64,000 bases of DNA, from the NCBI RefSeq assembly GCF_010731675.1, contig NZ_AP022584.1:310001-374000 (forward strand), written 5' to 3'. The notes under the pieces are model-generated. The model worked only from the letters and a program-made list of their open reading frames with translations. It did no database searches and had not been told where the DNA came from. Positions 42,550 through 50,158 of the stretch are shown piece after piece. Source of the stretch: Mycobacterium marseillense. Lineage in GTDB: Bacteria > Actinomycetota > Actinomycetes > Mycobacteriales > Mycobacteriaceae. The translations under genes and the position numbers were made by a program. How positions within the stretch are numbered: position 1 is the stretch's first letter; the number at the start of each line of letters is the position of its first letter.

Positions 42550-43338
42550 CTAGCGCGGTTGGTTCGGGACGCCTGGGAACAGCTCGCCCGCCGGCGGCTC
42601 GGTGGTCACCCAGCCGCCCAGCTTGGTCGCCAGGTGGGGCGCGAAAACGGCGCCGTAGAGCACGTTTCCGATGACGATCACCGCGACGACGGACAGGAGC
42701 GAGGAGGTGACCCGGCTCTTTGACCTGTTCTGAGCCCACATTTCGATGACGTTGCGCCCTTGGGTGTCGGTGCGGCCCAGCAGGTAGGTGAAGAGCATCA
42801 TCTGGATGCCCATCGCGAGCGAGTCGTAGAGCGGGTACTGGTGCAGGGTCCCCTCGCGGATCGCGAGCCCGGGAATCACGCGGCCGTAATAGAACACCCC
42901 GAGCTTGGCGCCCAGGAACCCGTTGAAGAACAGCGCCCAGCAGAAGCCGACGATGAGGCCGACCACCAACAGCGTCTGGGGCTTGCGCCAGCCGAATCTG
43001 GCGGCCAGCCATCGGCCCAGCGCGGCTCCGGTCACGGCCGGCAGCACGAAATAGGAGATGTAGCCGACGGGGACGAACAGCGGCAGCCCGCCCCAGGTCA
43101 TGTTCAGTGGCCACCACGACGGCATCCGCGGGATAGCCGGCGGGAACTGCGCGTACATCGCCCAGTCGTACGGGGCTTCGATCCACGAGAACGACATCGC
43201 CGAGATGCACAGCAGCAGCAGCGGGTGCACGCGTCGCTGGCGCACGCTCAGATAGATCCCCAGGGCGGTGAACGTGATGCCCCCGACGAGCGCGAAGTCG
43301 CTGGCCGCCTGCATCACCGGCGTCATTTGCGAACTCAC
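42550..43338 (-). CDS. AveC-family (spirocyclase-like) membrane protein
   Basis: 262 aa with about six hydrophobic helices (ALVGGITFTALGIYL; LLLLCISAMSFSWIEAPYDW; VGYISYFVLPAVTGAAL; VVGLIVGFCWALFFNGFLG; SLAMGIQMMLFTYLLG; LSVVAVIVIGNVLYG). The pattern fits the AveC family, in which Streptomyces members act in spiroketal formation; mycobacterial members have no known role. GTG start overlapping the preceding 36-aa gene by 4 bp (GTGA). Operon: small peptide, AveC-like, binding-type protein. Confidence 0.8.
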   Translation of the reverse strand: MSSQMTPVMQAASDFALVGGITFTALGIYLSVRQRRVHPLLLLCISAMSFSWIEAPYDWAMYAQFPPAIPRMPSWWPLNMTWGGLPLFVPVGYISYFVLPAVTGAALGRWLAARFGWRKPQTLLVVGLIVGFCWALFFNGFLGAKLGVFYYGRVIPGLAIREGTLHQYPLYDSLAMGIQMMLFTYLLGRTDTQGRNVIEMWAQNRSKSRVTSSLLSVVAVIVIGNVLYGAVFAPHLATKLGGWVTTEPPAGELFPGVPNQPR

Positions 43339-43445
43339 TGGTCGGCCCCGTGACTCCCGCGTGCCTGCGGGTCGAAGCGCAACACCAGCCCGAAGATCAG
43401 AACGATCAGGCCGAACAGCGTGCCCAGCATGATGACAGCGCCCAC
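43335..43445 (-). CDS. Small single-span membrane protein, 36 aa
   Basis: A 37-codon gene not long enough for usual ORF lists. GTG start with AAGGAG 8 nt before. The product is MGAVIMLGTLFG..., one uninterrupted hydrophobic helix (~2-22) followed by RFDPQARGSHGADQ. Its TGA overlaps the GTG of the AveC-like gene in GTGA, the strongest sign that it is translated and that it belongs to the complex. Orientation and function unknown; an assembly factor or subunit of the AveC-like protein is plausible. Confidence 0.68.
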   Translation of the reverse strand: MGAVIMLGTLFGLIVLIFGLVLRFDPQARGSHGADQ

Positions 43446-43481
43446 AGTCGCAACTCCTTCCGATTCGAGCTCGACTCATTA

Positions 43482-43497
43482 GATAGTGCACACTATC
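43482..43497. promoter_or_regulatory. 16-bp perfect palindrome, TetR operator candidate
   Basis: GATAGTG, CA and CACTATC form a perfect inverted repeat flanked by TTA and TAA. It lies in the 89-bp spacer between the small-peptide operon and the tetR gene and overlaps a plus-strand -10 TATCCT, so it can control both directions. Confidence 0.6.
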
Positions 43498-43534
43498 CTA
43501 AAGGCAGTCAACCATCGGGTGAGGAGGCAGCCAC

Positions 43535-44206
43535 GTGGCCCAGCGGCCGTCCAGCGCGAAACGCGGCGCGGCGGAGGCGTCGACCCCATCGGCCTCGGTC
43601 CGCCGTCCCCGCGGCGCACCGCGCAAGCTGCTGCTCGACACCGCCCGGGCGCGCTTCGCCCGCCAGGACTACCGCAGCACGACGACGCGTGAAATCGCCC
43701 AGGCCGCAGGCGTTACCGAGCACCTGTTGTTTCGCCATTTCGGCTCCAAGGCGGCGTTGTTTCGTGAGGCGCTCGTCCTGCCCTTCACCGATTTCGTCGA
43801 GGATTTCCGCCGGACCTGGCAGTCGGTCGTCCCGGAGGAGACCGACGAGGAGGAGCTGGCGCGCCGGTTCGTCGGGCAGCTCTACGACGTGTTCGTCGAA
43901 CACCAGGGCCTGCTGTTGACCCTGATGGCATCCGAGGCGCTCAGCGAGGAGGAAAAGGCCGACGCCGGCATCGCCGAGATCCGGCAGGCCATCACGGCGC
44001 TCGGCCAGATCAGCGCCGAGGGCATGCACCTGCGGGGCCTGCGCTCGGACCATCCCGACCTGCCCGCCCACTCGACGGTCGCGATGATCGCCGGCATGGC
44101 GGCGTTGCGGTCGACCTACTTCGGGACCGAGCCGCCGTCGAGGGAGACCATCGTCGACGAACTCATCCAGGCCATCTTGCACGGCTTCCTGCACAGGAAC
44201 GGCTGA
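43535..44206 (+). CDS. TetR-family regulator of the AveC-like/P450 locus
   Basis: 223 aa, HTH at ~30-78 (LLLDTARARFARQDY, TTREIAQAAGVTEHLLFRHFGSK). GTG start with GAGGAGG 6 nt upstream. The ligand-binding part is helical with an acidic stretch (EEADEEE-like, ~95-105). Position next to a perfect palindrome that covers both divergent promoters makes it the probable local repressor. It is followed 37 bp later by a P450 gene on the same strand. Confidence 0.88.
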   Translation: MAQRPSSAKRGAAEASTPSASVRRPRGAPRKLLLDTARARFARQDYRSTTTREIAQAAGVTEHLLFRHFGSKAALFREALVLPFTDFVEDFRRTWQSVVPEETDEEELARRFVGQLYDVFVEHQGLLLTLMASEALSEEEKADAGIAEIRQAITALGQISAEGMHLRGLRSDHPDLPAHSTVAMIAGMAALRSTYFGTEPPSRETIVDELIQAILHGFLHRNG

Positions 44207-44243
44207 CCAGCCCAATCCGCCACTGCACCAGAGGAATTGGTTC

Positions 44244-45449
44244 ATGACAGACACCAGTGCGATCGACTTGTACTACGACCCCTTCGACTCCACCATCGAC
44301 GACGACCCCTACCCGGTGTGGAAGCGCATGCGCGAAGAAGCACCGCTGTACTACAACGAGAAATACAACTTCTACGCGCTGAGCCGCTACGAGGACGTGG
44401 CCCGCGAATTGCCGAACTGGCAGACCTACCGCTCCGGGCGGGGCACCACCGCCGACATCCTGTTCGCCAATATCGAAGTGCCGCCGGGCATTCTGCTGTT
44501 CGAAGACCCGCCCCTGCACGACCTGCACCGCAAGCTGCTGTCGCGCGTCTTCACGCCGCGGCGCATGCTCGCCGTGGAGGATCTGGTGCGCGGGTTCTGT
44601 GTCCGCGAGCTGGACCCGCTGGTCGGCGGGGATGGCTTCGACTTCATCGCCGATCTCGGGGCGATGATGCCGATGCGGACCATCGGCTACCTGTTGGGCA
44701 TCCCCGAGGCCGACCAGGAGAAGATCCGCGACCGCAGCGTCGCCAACATCGAATTGTCCAAGGACAGCGACCCGGCCGCGGTCGACGCGAACATCTTCGC
44801 GAATTCCATTGCCCTGTTCGCCGAGTACATCGAGTGGCGGGCCAGCCATCCGTCCGACGACCTGATGACCGAGCTGCTGCGGGCCGAGATCGACGAACCC
44901 GACGGCACCCGGCGCCCGCTGTCGCGCACCGAGGTGCTGGCCTACACCGCCATGATCGCCGGCGCCGGCAACGAGACGACCGCGCGGCTTATCGGCTTCA
45001 TGGGTCAGCTGCTGTCGGATCACCCCGACCAGCGCCGCGAACTCGCCACCGACCCGTCCCTGATCCCCGGGGCGATCGAGGAGACACTGCGCTTCGAACC
45101 CCCGTCGCCGGTCCAGGCGCGCTACGTGGCCCAGGACGCCGAGCAGTATGGCCGCTTGGTGCCTGAGGGTTCATTCATGTTGCTGCTCAACGGTTCCGCC
45201 AATCGCGACCCGCGGCGGTTCGCTGATCCGGACCGCTACGACATCCACCGGCAGCCGGGCGGGCACCTCAGCTTCGGGCAGGGCCTGCACTTCTGCCTGG
45301 GCTCGGCGCTGGCCCGGATGGAAGGGCGGGTGGCCTTCGAAGAGGTCCTCAAGCGCTGGCCGGACTGGGAGGTCGACTACGCCAATGCCGAGCGCGCGCA
45401 CACCGCCAGCGTGCGCGGCTGGGCGCGCCTGCCGGTTGTCACCGGGTAA
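44244..45449 (+). CDS. Cytochrome P450 (401 aa)
   Basis: Soluble bacterial P450. I-helix AGAGNETT at ~238-245, ExxR in EETLRFEPPSP (~278), heme-binding FGQGLHFCLGSALARMEG with the thiolate Cys at ~351. It inserts oxygen using electrons from a ferredoxin; substrate unknown. GGAATTGG-type weak ribosome site before ATG. Co-directional with the tetR gene. No ferredoxin gene is adjacent; the nearest is at 63.4 kb. Ends before a perfect 24-bp inverted repeat. Confidence 0.93.
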   Translation: MTDTSAIDLYYDPFDSTIDDDPYPVWKRMREEAPLYYNEKYNFYALSRYEDVARELPNWQTYRSGRGTTADILFANIEVPPGILLFEDPPLHDLHRKLLSRVFTPRRMLAVEDLVRGFCVRELDPLVGGDGFDFIADLGAMMPMRTIGYLLGIPEADQEKIRDRSVANIELSKDSDPAAVDANIFANSIALFAEYIEWRASHPSDDLMTELLRAEIDEPDGTRRPLSRTEVLAYTAMIAGAGNETTARLIGFMGQLLSDHPDQRRELATDPSLIPGAIEETLRFEPPSPVQARYVAQDAEQYGRLVPEGSFMLLLNGSANRDPRRFADPDRYDIHRQPGGHLSFGQGLHFCLGSALARMEGRVAFEEVLKRWPDWEVDYANAERAHTASVRGWARLPVVTG

Positions 45450-45466
45450 GGTGCGGGCCTGTTGGC

Positions 45467-45528
45467 CGCCGAGCGTGACGGCACAGTCACGCTCGGCGCC
45501 GAATGTGACTGTGCCGTCACGCTCGGCG
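45467..45528. terminator. Large perfect inverted repeat between convergent genes
   Basis: Perfect 24-bp arms at 45467-45490 and 45505-45528 (core GAGCGTGACGGCACAGTCAC) enclose 14 nt. Each arm is itself partly self-complementary (GAGCGTGAC...GTCACGCTC), so alternative hairpins exist. It lies between the convergent P450 and hydrolase genes. Confidence 0.75.
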
Positions 45529-45532
45529 AAGG

Positions 45533-46531
45533 CTAGGGATCGCTCTGATCGCTCTGATCGACCAGTACCGCACCGTCGGGCTGGCTTCCCAGCGTCTGCA
45601 GCGGGATGTCCCCGCCCTGGGCGGTAAGGCGCACGATCTGCGCCAGCTGTCCCGGGGCGTCGCACTGCAGATAATGATCGGCGCCGGGTACCACCCAGTA
45701 GCGGTTGCGGCCCGGCTTGTTCTTCAGATACGCCTGCCAGACATGGTTGGGAACCCGCAACGGTGCCACGCTGTCGTGAACCCCCCACACCACGGTGGTG
45801 TTGACGTCGCTCGTGGAAAGCGCTTCAAGCCAACTGGTTTCGTCGGCGGCGCGCTCGTGGAGGTATTGAATGGTGTCGGGCAGCACCCGAATTCCGTCAT
45901 TGTGGGCGAAACATTTGGCCAGCGCGGCGATCTCCGGATCGTCCAATGTCCGCCGCGGCATGAACGTGCTGGCGCCCAGGCCGGCCGCCAGCATCTCCGG
46001 CGTCGTCGCCGCCGCGGTGGCGCGCCCAGTCCCGGGATCGAGCAGTGCGGTCTGAAACGCGGTGAGATTCGAAAGCGGAAGGTAGATATTGGCATTCGTC
46101 ACGATCAGGTCGGCGGGCAGCACCGTCGGCTCCTGAGCGGCCAGCATGCCCAGGGCGATCATGCCGACGCTGCTGCCGCGGTCGTGCGTGAGCATGCGGT
46201 AATCCATGAGCTGCCACACTTCGGTGATGGCATAGACCAGCAGCCGCGCATCGTCGTAGAGCGAATACACGTATGGCTCGGGCGGTTTGTCGGAGAGTCC
46301 GTAGCCGGGGAAGTCGAGCAGGTAGATGTCGAACTCCGCGGCCAGCTCGGCCGCCAGGGCGAAGTAGTCGATGCTCGACGTCGGAAAGCCGTGCACCAGC
46401 ACCAGCGCGGGGGCGCCGGGGGTACCGCAACGGCGACTGAAGATCGCGACTTCTCGGGCGTCGTTGGCCGCGGTGGTCGACCGCCAACGAAGTTCGGTGC
46501 CGCCGCGTTGCCACTGCGCGAAGATGTCCAA
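45533..46531 (-). CDS. Alpha/beta-hydrolase (epoxide hydrolase/dehalogenase-like)
   Basis: 332 aa. HGFPTSSIDY gives the oxyanion-hole region, HDRGSSVG near residue 117 places an Asp nucleophile as in epoxide hydrolases and haloalkane dehalogenases, and GADHYLQ near 300 the catalytic His. TTG start. The C-terminal DQSDQSDP comes from a small 9-bp tandem repeat GATCGCTCT. Substrate unknown. Separate from the lipoprotein gene upstream by 44 bp on the same strand. Confidence 0.83.
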   Translation of the reverse strand: MDIFAQWQRGGTELRWRSTTAANDAREVAIFSRRCGTPGAPALVLVHGFPTSSIDYFALAAELAAEFDIYLLDFPGYGLSDKPPEPYVYSLYDDARLLVYAITEVWQLMDYRMLTHDRGSSVGMIALGMLAAQEPTVLPADLIVTNANIYLPLSNLTAFQTALLDPGTGRATAAATTPEMLAAGLGASTFMPRRTLDDPEIAALAKCFAHNDGIRVLPDTIQYLHERAADETSWLEALSTSDVNTTVVWGVHDSVAPLRVPNHVWQAYLKNKPGRNRYWVVPGADHYLQCDAPGQLAQIVRLTAQGGDIPLQTLGSQPDGAVLVDQSDQSDP

Positions 46532-46575
46532 GCTGCCAGCCTCTCAGAGGAGGCCGCGGCAGACAACCGCGTCGG

Positions 46576-47082
46576 TTAGGGGCATGTCACGTGGATGCCG
46601 AATCTCACGTCGCGCACCCCGCTTTGGCCGGGTGTGGTCGCCTGGCCGGTGCCGGTGATCGTGTAGCCCTTACCGTCCTTGGTCGCCTGAACCTGATTGG
46701 GTGAATTGGTTCCCTGATACGGCAGCTGATACTGGCCGTTGTCGAGCTTGAGCGAAATCGCGAAGCCGTCGACGGTGGGCGGCCGTTCGTCCGAGACGGC
46801 CAGAGACACCGACGCCGCGTCGTCGTGCACGCTGATGCGGGTCGTGAGGTCTCCCGACTCCGGCGGCGACCCATTCGGCTGGGCCGCCGAGCTGGTGCAG
46901 TCGACCGCGGCGATGAGTGTGTGCTTGTTCCCGTCGATCATGACGGTCGTGCTGGTCAGGGCGGGAGTCGAGGTGGTGGGAGCCGCCGGGTGACTGTCCT
47001 TGCCCGAACAGGACGTTGCCCCCAGCGCCAGCACGCCGAGCGCGGTAGCCGCACGAACGATCCACGGCCGAACGTTTGTCAT
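46576..47082 (-). CDS. LpqH-like 19-kDa-antigen family lipoprotein
   Basis: 168 aa, lipobox LGATSC with the lipidated Cys at 25. The ~140-residue domain has the Myco_19_kDa pattern: TTVMIDGNKHTL, VDCTSSAA, ISVHDDAASVSLAVSD, GKGYTITGTGQA, RFGIHVTCP, including the Cys pair that closes the fold. LpqH-type lipoproteins sit in the envelope and are TLR2 ligands in pathogens. On the minus strand GGAGGACC lies before ATG and TATAGT is a likely -10. Divergent from the arsenic operon. Confidence 0.85.
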   Translation of the reverse strand: MTNVRPWIVRAATALGVLALGATSCSGKDSHPAAPTTSTPALTSTTVMIDGNKHTLIAAVDCTSSAAQPNGSPPESGDLTTRISVHDDAASVSLAVSDERPPTVDGFAISLKLDNGQYQLPYQGTNSPNQVQATKDGKGYTITGTGQATTPGQSGVRDVRFGIHVTCP

Positions 47083-47130
47083 ATCGGTCCTCCGCTAGAC
47101 GGTCATGAGGACTATAAAACCTGGCGTCCT

Positions 47131-47166
47131 GATTCGATATGTGTTTATATAGATGGATGTCGAATC
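47131..47166. promoter_or_regulatory. Inverted repeat spanning the arsR start codon
   Basis: GATTCGA (47131-47137) and TCGAATC (47160-47166) are perfect inverted arms 22 nt apart. The spacer is AT-rich (TTTATATAGAT) and holds the probable -10; the right arm lies inside codons 2-4 of arsR. A plausible ArsR operator. Confidence 0.4.
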
Positions 47167-47510
47167 AATCGAGGTGTTGCCCGGCGTTGGGGGCGGCCGC
47201 CCTGGCCGAGCCGCAAGCCGCGGAACTGGCGGCGATGTTCAAGGCACTCAGCGATCCGGTGCGCTTGCGGCTCCTGAGCCTGATCGCCAGCCACCCGGGA
47301 GGTCAGGCCTGCGTTTGTGAGATCTCCCGGACATTCGACCTGTCGCAGCCGACGATTTCCCATCACCTGAAGACGCTGCGTTCCGCAGGCCTTTTGGACT
47401 GCGAACGACGTGGCACGTGGGTGTACTACTGGGTGGTTCCCGCGGCGTTGCAACAGCTTTCGTCGGTGCTGCACGTTGATGCTCTATCGGCCACGGGATG
47501 CAGCTCATGA
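47157..47510 (+). CDS. arsR: ArsR-family metalloregulator
   Basis: 117 aa, winged helix (~22-100). Thiol ligands are Cys52 and Cys54 (ACVCE, in the ELCVCDL position of helix 3), with further cysteines CC at 7-8 and one near the end (TGCSS). The recognition helix is LSQPTISHHLKTL. As(III) or Sb(III) binding would release it from DNA. ATG 47157 is chosen; ATG 47139 in frame is upstream. Its TGA overlaps the ATG of the transporter gene (ATGA), so the operon is translationally coupled. Confidence 0.88.
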   Translation: MSNQSRCCPALGAAALAEPQAAELAAMFKALSDPVRLRLLSLIASHPGGQACVCEISRTFDLSQPTISHHLKTLRSAGLLDCERRGTWVYYWVVPAALQQLSSVLHVDALSATGCSS

Positions 47511-49006
47511 GTCAGACGGTAAGCGCGCGGCTTTCGACGTTGGATCGGTTCCTCCCGGGATGGATCGCGATGGCCATGGTCGCCGGCTTGTTGGTGGGCC
47601 GCCTCGTCCCGGGCCTGGGACGGGCGGTGAGCGCCGTTCAGGTCGACGGGATCTCCTTGCCCATCGCGATCGGCCTGCTGGTGATGATGTATCCGGTGCT
47701 GGCCAAAGTCCGCTACGACCAGCTGGATACCGTGACCGCGGACCGCAAATTGATGGTGACATCGCTGGCGCTGAACTGGCTGGTCGGGCCCGCCGTCATG
47801 TTCGCGCTAGCCTGGCTCCTGCTGCCGGACCTGCCCGAGTACCGCACCGGGCTGATCATCGTGGGGCTGGCGCGCTGCATCGCCATGGTGATCATCTGGA
47901 ACGACCTTGCCTGCGGCGACCGCGAAGCCGCCGCGGTCCTGGTCGCCTTGAACTCGATCTTCCAGGTCGTCATGTTCGCCGCGTTGGGCTGGTTCTACCT
48001 GGCCGTGCTGCCGGGGTGGCTGGGGCTGAGCACGACCGGGATCGACGTATCCGCTTGGCAGATCGCGAAGTCCGTCCTCATTTTCCTGGGGCTCCCGCTG
48101 CTTGCCGGATACCTGTCGCGGCGTCTGGGCGAAGGCGCCAAGGGCCGCGGTTGGTACGAGAGTCGTTTCCTGCCCCGGATCGGGCCATGGGCGTTGTACG
48201 GGTTGCTGTTCACCATCGTCATCCTCTTCGCGCTGCAGGGTCACCAGATAACCTCGCGGCCTTGGGATGTCGCCCGGATCGCGGTACCGCTGCTGGCGTA
48301 CTTCGCGATCATGTGGGCGGGCGGATATGTGCTGGGGGTGCTGCTGCGGCTCGGATATGCGCGCACCACCACACTGGCTTTCACCGCCGCCGGCAACAAC
48401 TTTGAGCTTGCGATCGCCGTGGCAATCGCCACCTACGGCGCCGCTTCGGGTCAGGCCCTGGCCGGTGTGGTCGGGCCCCTGATCGAGGTTCCGGTCTTGG
48501 TCGCCTTGGTTTACGTCTCCCTGGCTTTGCGGCCCCGTTTGTTCGGTACGGTTTCGAATCCCTCGTCGAGCGTTGAGCGGCCCAGCGTCCTGTTCGTCTG
48601 CGTGCACAACGCCGGTCGTTCCCAGATGGCCGCTGCGCTGCTGCACCATCTTGCGGGTGATCGTGTCGACGTCCGTTCCGCCGGAACGGAACCCGCCGAT
48701 CAGATCAATCCCGCGGCGATGGCCGTGATGGCCGAATGGGGCATCGATCTCACCGGCGTCCCGAAACTCCTTACCACCGAAGCCGTGCAGACGAGTGATG
48801 TGGTGATCACCATGGGATGTGGTGATACCTGCCCGGTTTTCCCGGGCGTCTCATACCGCGACTGGAGCCTGCCCGATCCCGCCGGTCAGCCGGTCGACAC
48901 GGTGCGGAACATCCGCGAGGACATCGCCGAGCGTGTTCGTGCCCTCATCGGGGAACTGCTCGGAACCACGATGACGATCCAGATACCCACCGCGAAAGGA
49001 AGGTAA
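47507..49006 (+). CDS. arsC: Acr3 arsenite exporter fused to ArsC arsenate reductase
   Basis: 499 aa. Residues ~1-340 are an Acr3-type permease with about ten TM helices; the conserved translocation Cys is in LARCIAMVIIWND (~124). After a short linker, ~355-499 is a low-molecular-weight-phosphatase-type arsenate reductase with CVHNAGRS (Cys ~364, Arg ~370) and later cysteines GCGDTC for disulfide cascade. Arsenate is reduced and the arsenite exported by one chain, as in M. tuberculosis Rv2643. ATGA overlap with arsR; an in-frame ATG at 47498 is less likely. Confidence 0.92.
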   Translation: MSQTVSARLSTLDRFLPGWIAMAMVAGLLVGRLVPGLGRAVSAVQVDGISLPIAIGLLVMMYPVLAKVRYDQLDTVTADRKLMVTSLALNWLVGPAVMFALAWLLLPDLPEYRTGLIIVGLARCIAMVIIWNDLACGDREAAAVLVALNSIFQVVMFAALGWFYLAVLPGWLGLSTTGIDVSAWQIAKSVLIFLGLPLLAGYLSRRLGEGAKGRGWYESRFLPRIGPWALYGLLFTIVILFALQGHQITSRPWDVARIAVPLLAYFAIMWAGGYVLGVLLRLGYARTTTLAFTAAGNNFELAIAVAIATYGAASGQALAGVVGPLIEVPVLVALVYVSLALRPRLFGTVSNPSSSVERPSVLFVCVHNAGRSQMAAALLHHLAGDRVDVRSAGTEPADQINPAAMAVMAEWGIDLTGVPKLLTTEAVQTSDVVITMGCGDTCPVFPGVSYRDWSLPDPAGQPVDTVRNIREDIAERVRALIGELLGTTMTIQIPTAKGR

Positions 49007-49010
49007 CACC

Positions 49011-49424
49011 ATGTCGCGAGTTCAACTGGCACTCAACGTCGACGACCTCGACGAGGCGATCGCGTTCTACACCAGGCTTTTTGGCGTCGACCCGGCCAAG
49101 GTCAAACCCGGATACGCCAACTTCGTCGTTGCCGACCCGCCGCTCAAACTGGTCTTGATGGAAAGCCGCGGCCACGGAGGCACCCTCAACCACCTCGGCG
49201 TCGAGGTCGACTCCAGCGAGGCCGTGCTTACCGAAAGCCACCGACTGACCGAGGCCGGTGTGCTCACCGACGAAGAGATCGACTCGACGTGTTGCTATGC
49301 CACCCAAGACAAGGTGTGGGTCAGCGGTCCCAGCGGTGAACGTTGGGAGATCTACAAGGTGAAGGCCGATTCCGAGACGTTCGGTCCCGCCGACGACTCG
49401 GAGCCCACCTGCTGCGCCTCGTAG
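49011..49424 (+). CDS. cadI: ArsI/CadI-type VOC metalloenzyme
   Basis: 137 aa, two-module VOC fold. A vicinal Cys pair (DSTCCYATQDKVWV, Cys94/Cys95) and a C-terminal pair (TCCAS) mark the ArsI/CadI group. Gln5, His61 and Glu113 are the likely Fe(II) ligands. ArsI enzymes cleave the C-As bond of trivalent organoarsenicals; mycobacterial CadI was found as a cadmium-induced protein. It starts 4 bp after the transporter stop with AAAGGAAGG as ribosome site, so it is the third gene of the operon. Confidence 0.9.
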   Translation: MSRVQLALNVDDLDEAIAFYTRLFGVDPAKVKPGYANFVVADPPLKLVLMESRGHGGTLNHLGVEVDSSEAVLTESHRLTEAGVLTDEEIDSTCCYATQDKVWVSGPSGERWEIYKVKADSETFGPADDSEPTCCAS

Positions 49425-49429
49425 CGGCG

Positions 49430-50158
49430 CTACGGCCAGGCCTCCCAGGCGATCATGCTGCGCAGCGGCCCGGCGAACACCGGCCGCACAGCCGTTGAGC
49501 GCCAACGCTCTTCGATGTGAGGAGCCAGCGCGTCGGTGGTGGCCAGCGGATCCTCGTCGAGGTAGATGACGCTGATGTACTGGTGGTCGGTTCGCCAGCC
49601 CCGGGGCAGGTGGCTCCATCCGGCACTGGACCCGAAGGTCCACGCCCCGGCCGTGCCCGGCGTCGCCAGCAGCGCCGGATAGTGCTCGGCGTGCAGCCAT
49701 TGCAACCATTCGTCCGGTCGGCCGTCGGTGGGCTCCTCGACGATCAGCACGATGCCGCGGTGCGGCCGAAACGGCACCACCTCGGGCGAGATCAGTGCGT
49801 GCGGCGAGGACCGCCACTGCAGCAGACGCAAGCCGGCCACTTGCAGCGACGGCCGCACGACGGAGAAGCGGCCGTTGTCGCGCAACGCGCGGCCGAGGGT
49901 GACGAAGTCGTCGAAGGTCTCTTCGACGGGATCGGTGACCAAATAGTGCACCGCGTTGCCGATTTCGCCCAGGGGGCCGTGGGCGGCGAGGCGGTGCCCG
50001 GCGTAATCGCCGTCGGCGATCCACCGCAACCCGTGCACGATGCCGGGCAGCTGGTATTGCTCGGGCATGTGATCCAGCAGGTGCCAGTGCAGATAGCTGC
50101 CGTCGTCATCGGGCGGCGCCGCGGCCGTGAGACTGAAAATGCCTGCCTTGACGCGCAT
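49430..50158 (-). CDS. EthD-like dimeric alpha/beta-barrel protein (two repeats)
   Basis: 242 aa built from two similar halves: YLHWHLLDHMPEQYQLPGIV at ~22-41 and EWLQWLHAEHYPALLATPGT at ~150-169, each like the helix of an EthD/stress-response ferredoxin-fold barrel. EthD proteins assist P450 systems or bind hydrophobic products; enzymatic activity is not known. ATG overlaps the stop of the LLM gene in TAATG. Last gene of the SDR-LLM-EthD-like operon. Confidence 0.68.
   Translation of the reverse strand: MRVKAGIFSLTAAAPPDDDGSYLHWHLLDHMPEQYQLPGIVHGLRWIADGDYAGHRLAAHGPLGEIGNAVHYLVTDPVEETFDDFVTLGRALRDNGRFSVVRPSLQVAGLRLLQWRSSPHALISPEVVPFRPHRGIVLIVEEPTDGRPDEWLQWLHAEHYPALLATPGTAGAWTFGSSAGWSHLPRGWRTDHQYISVIYLDEDPLATTDALAPHIEERWRSTAVRPVFAGPLRSMIAWEAWP

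Noticed and set aside
42485..43210. Apparent 612-aa fusion of AveC antisense-like sequence with the binding protein
   Set aside because: The upstream part is another frame of the AveC-like gene; AAGGAG before ATG 42484 marks the true start.
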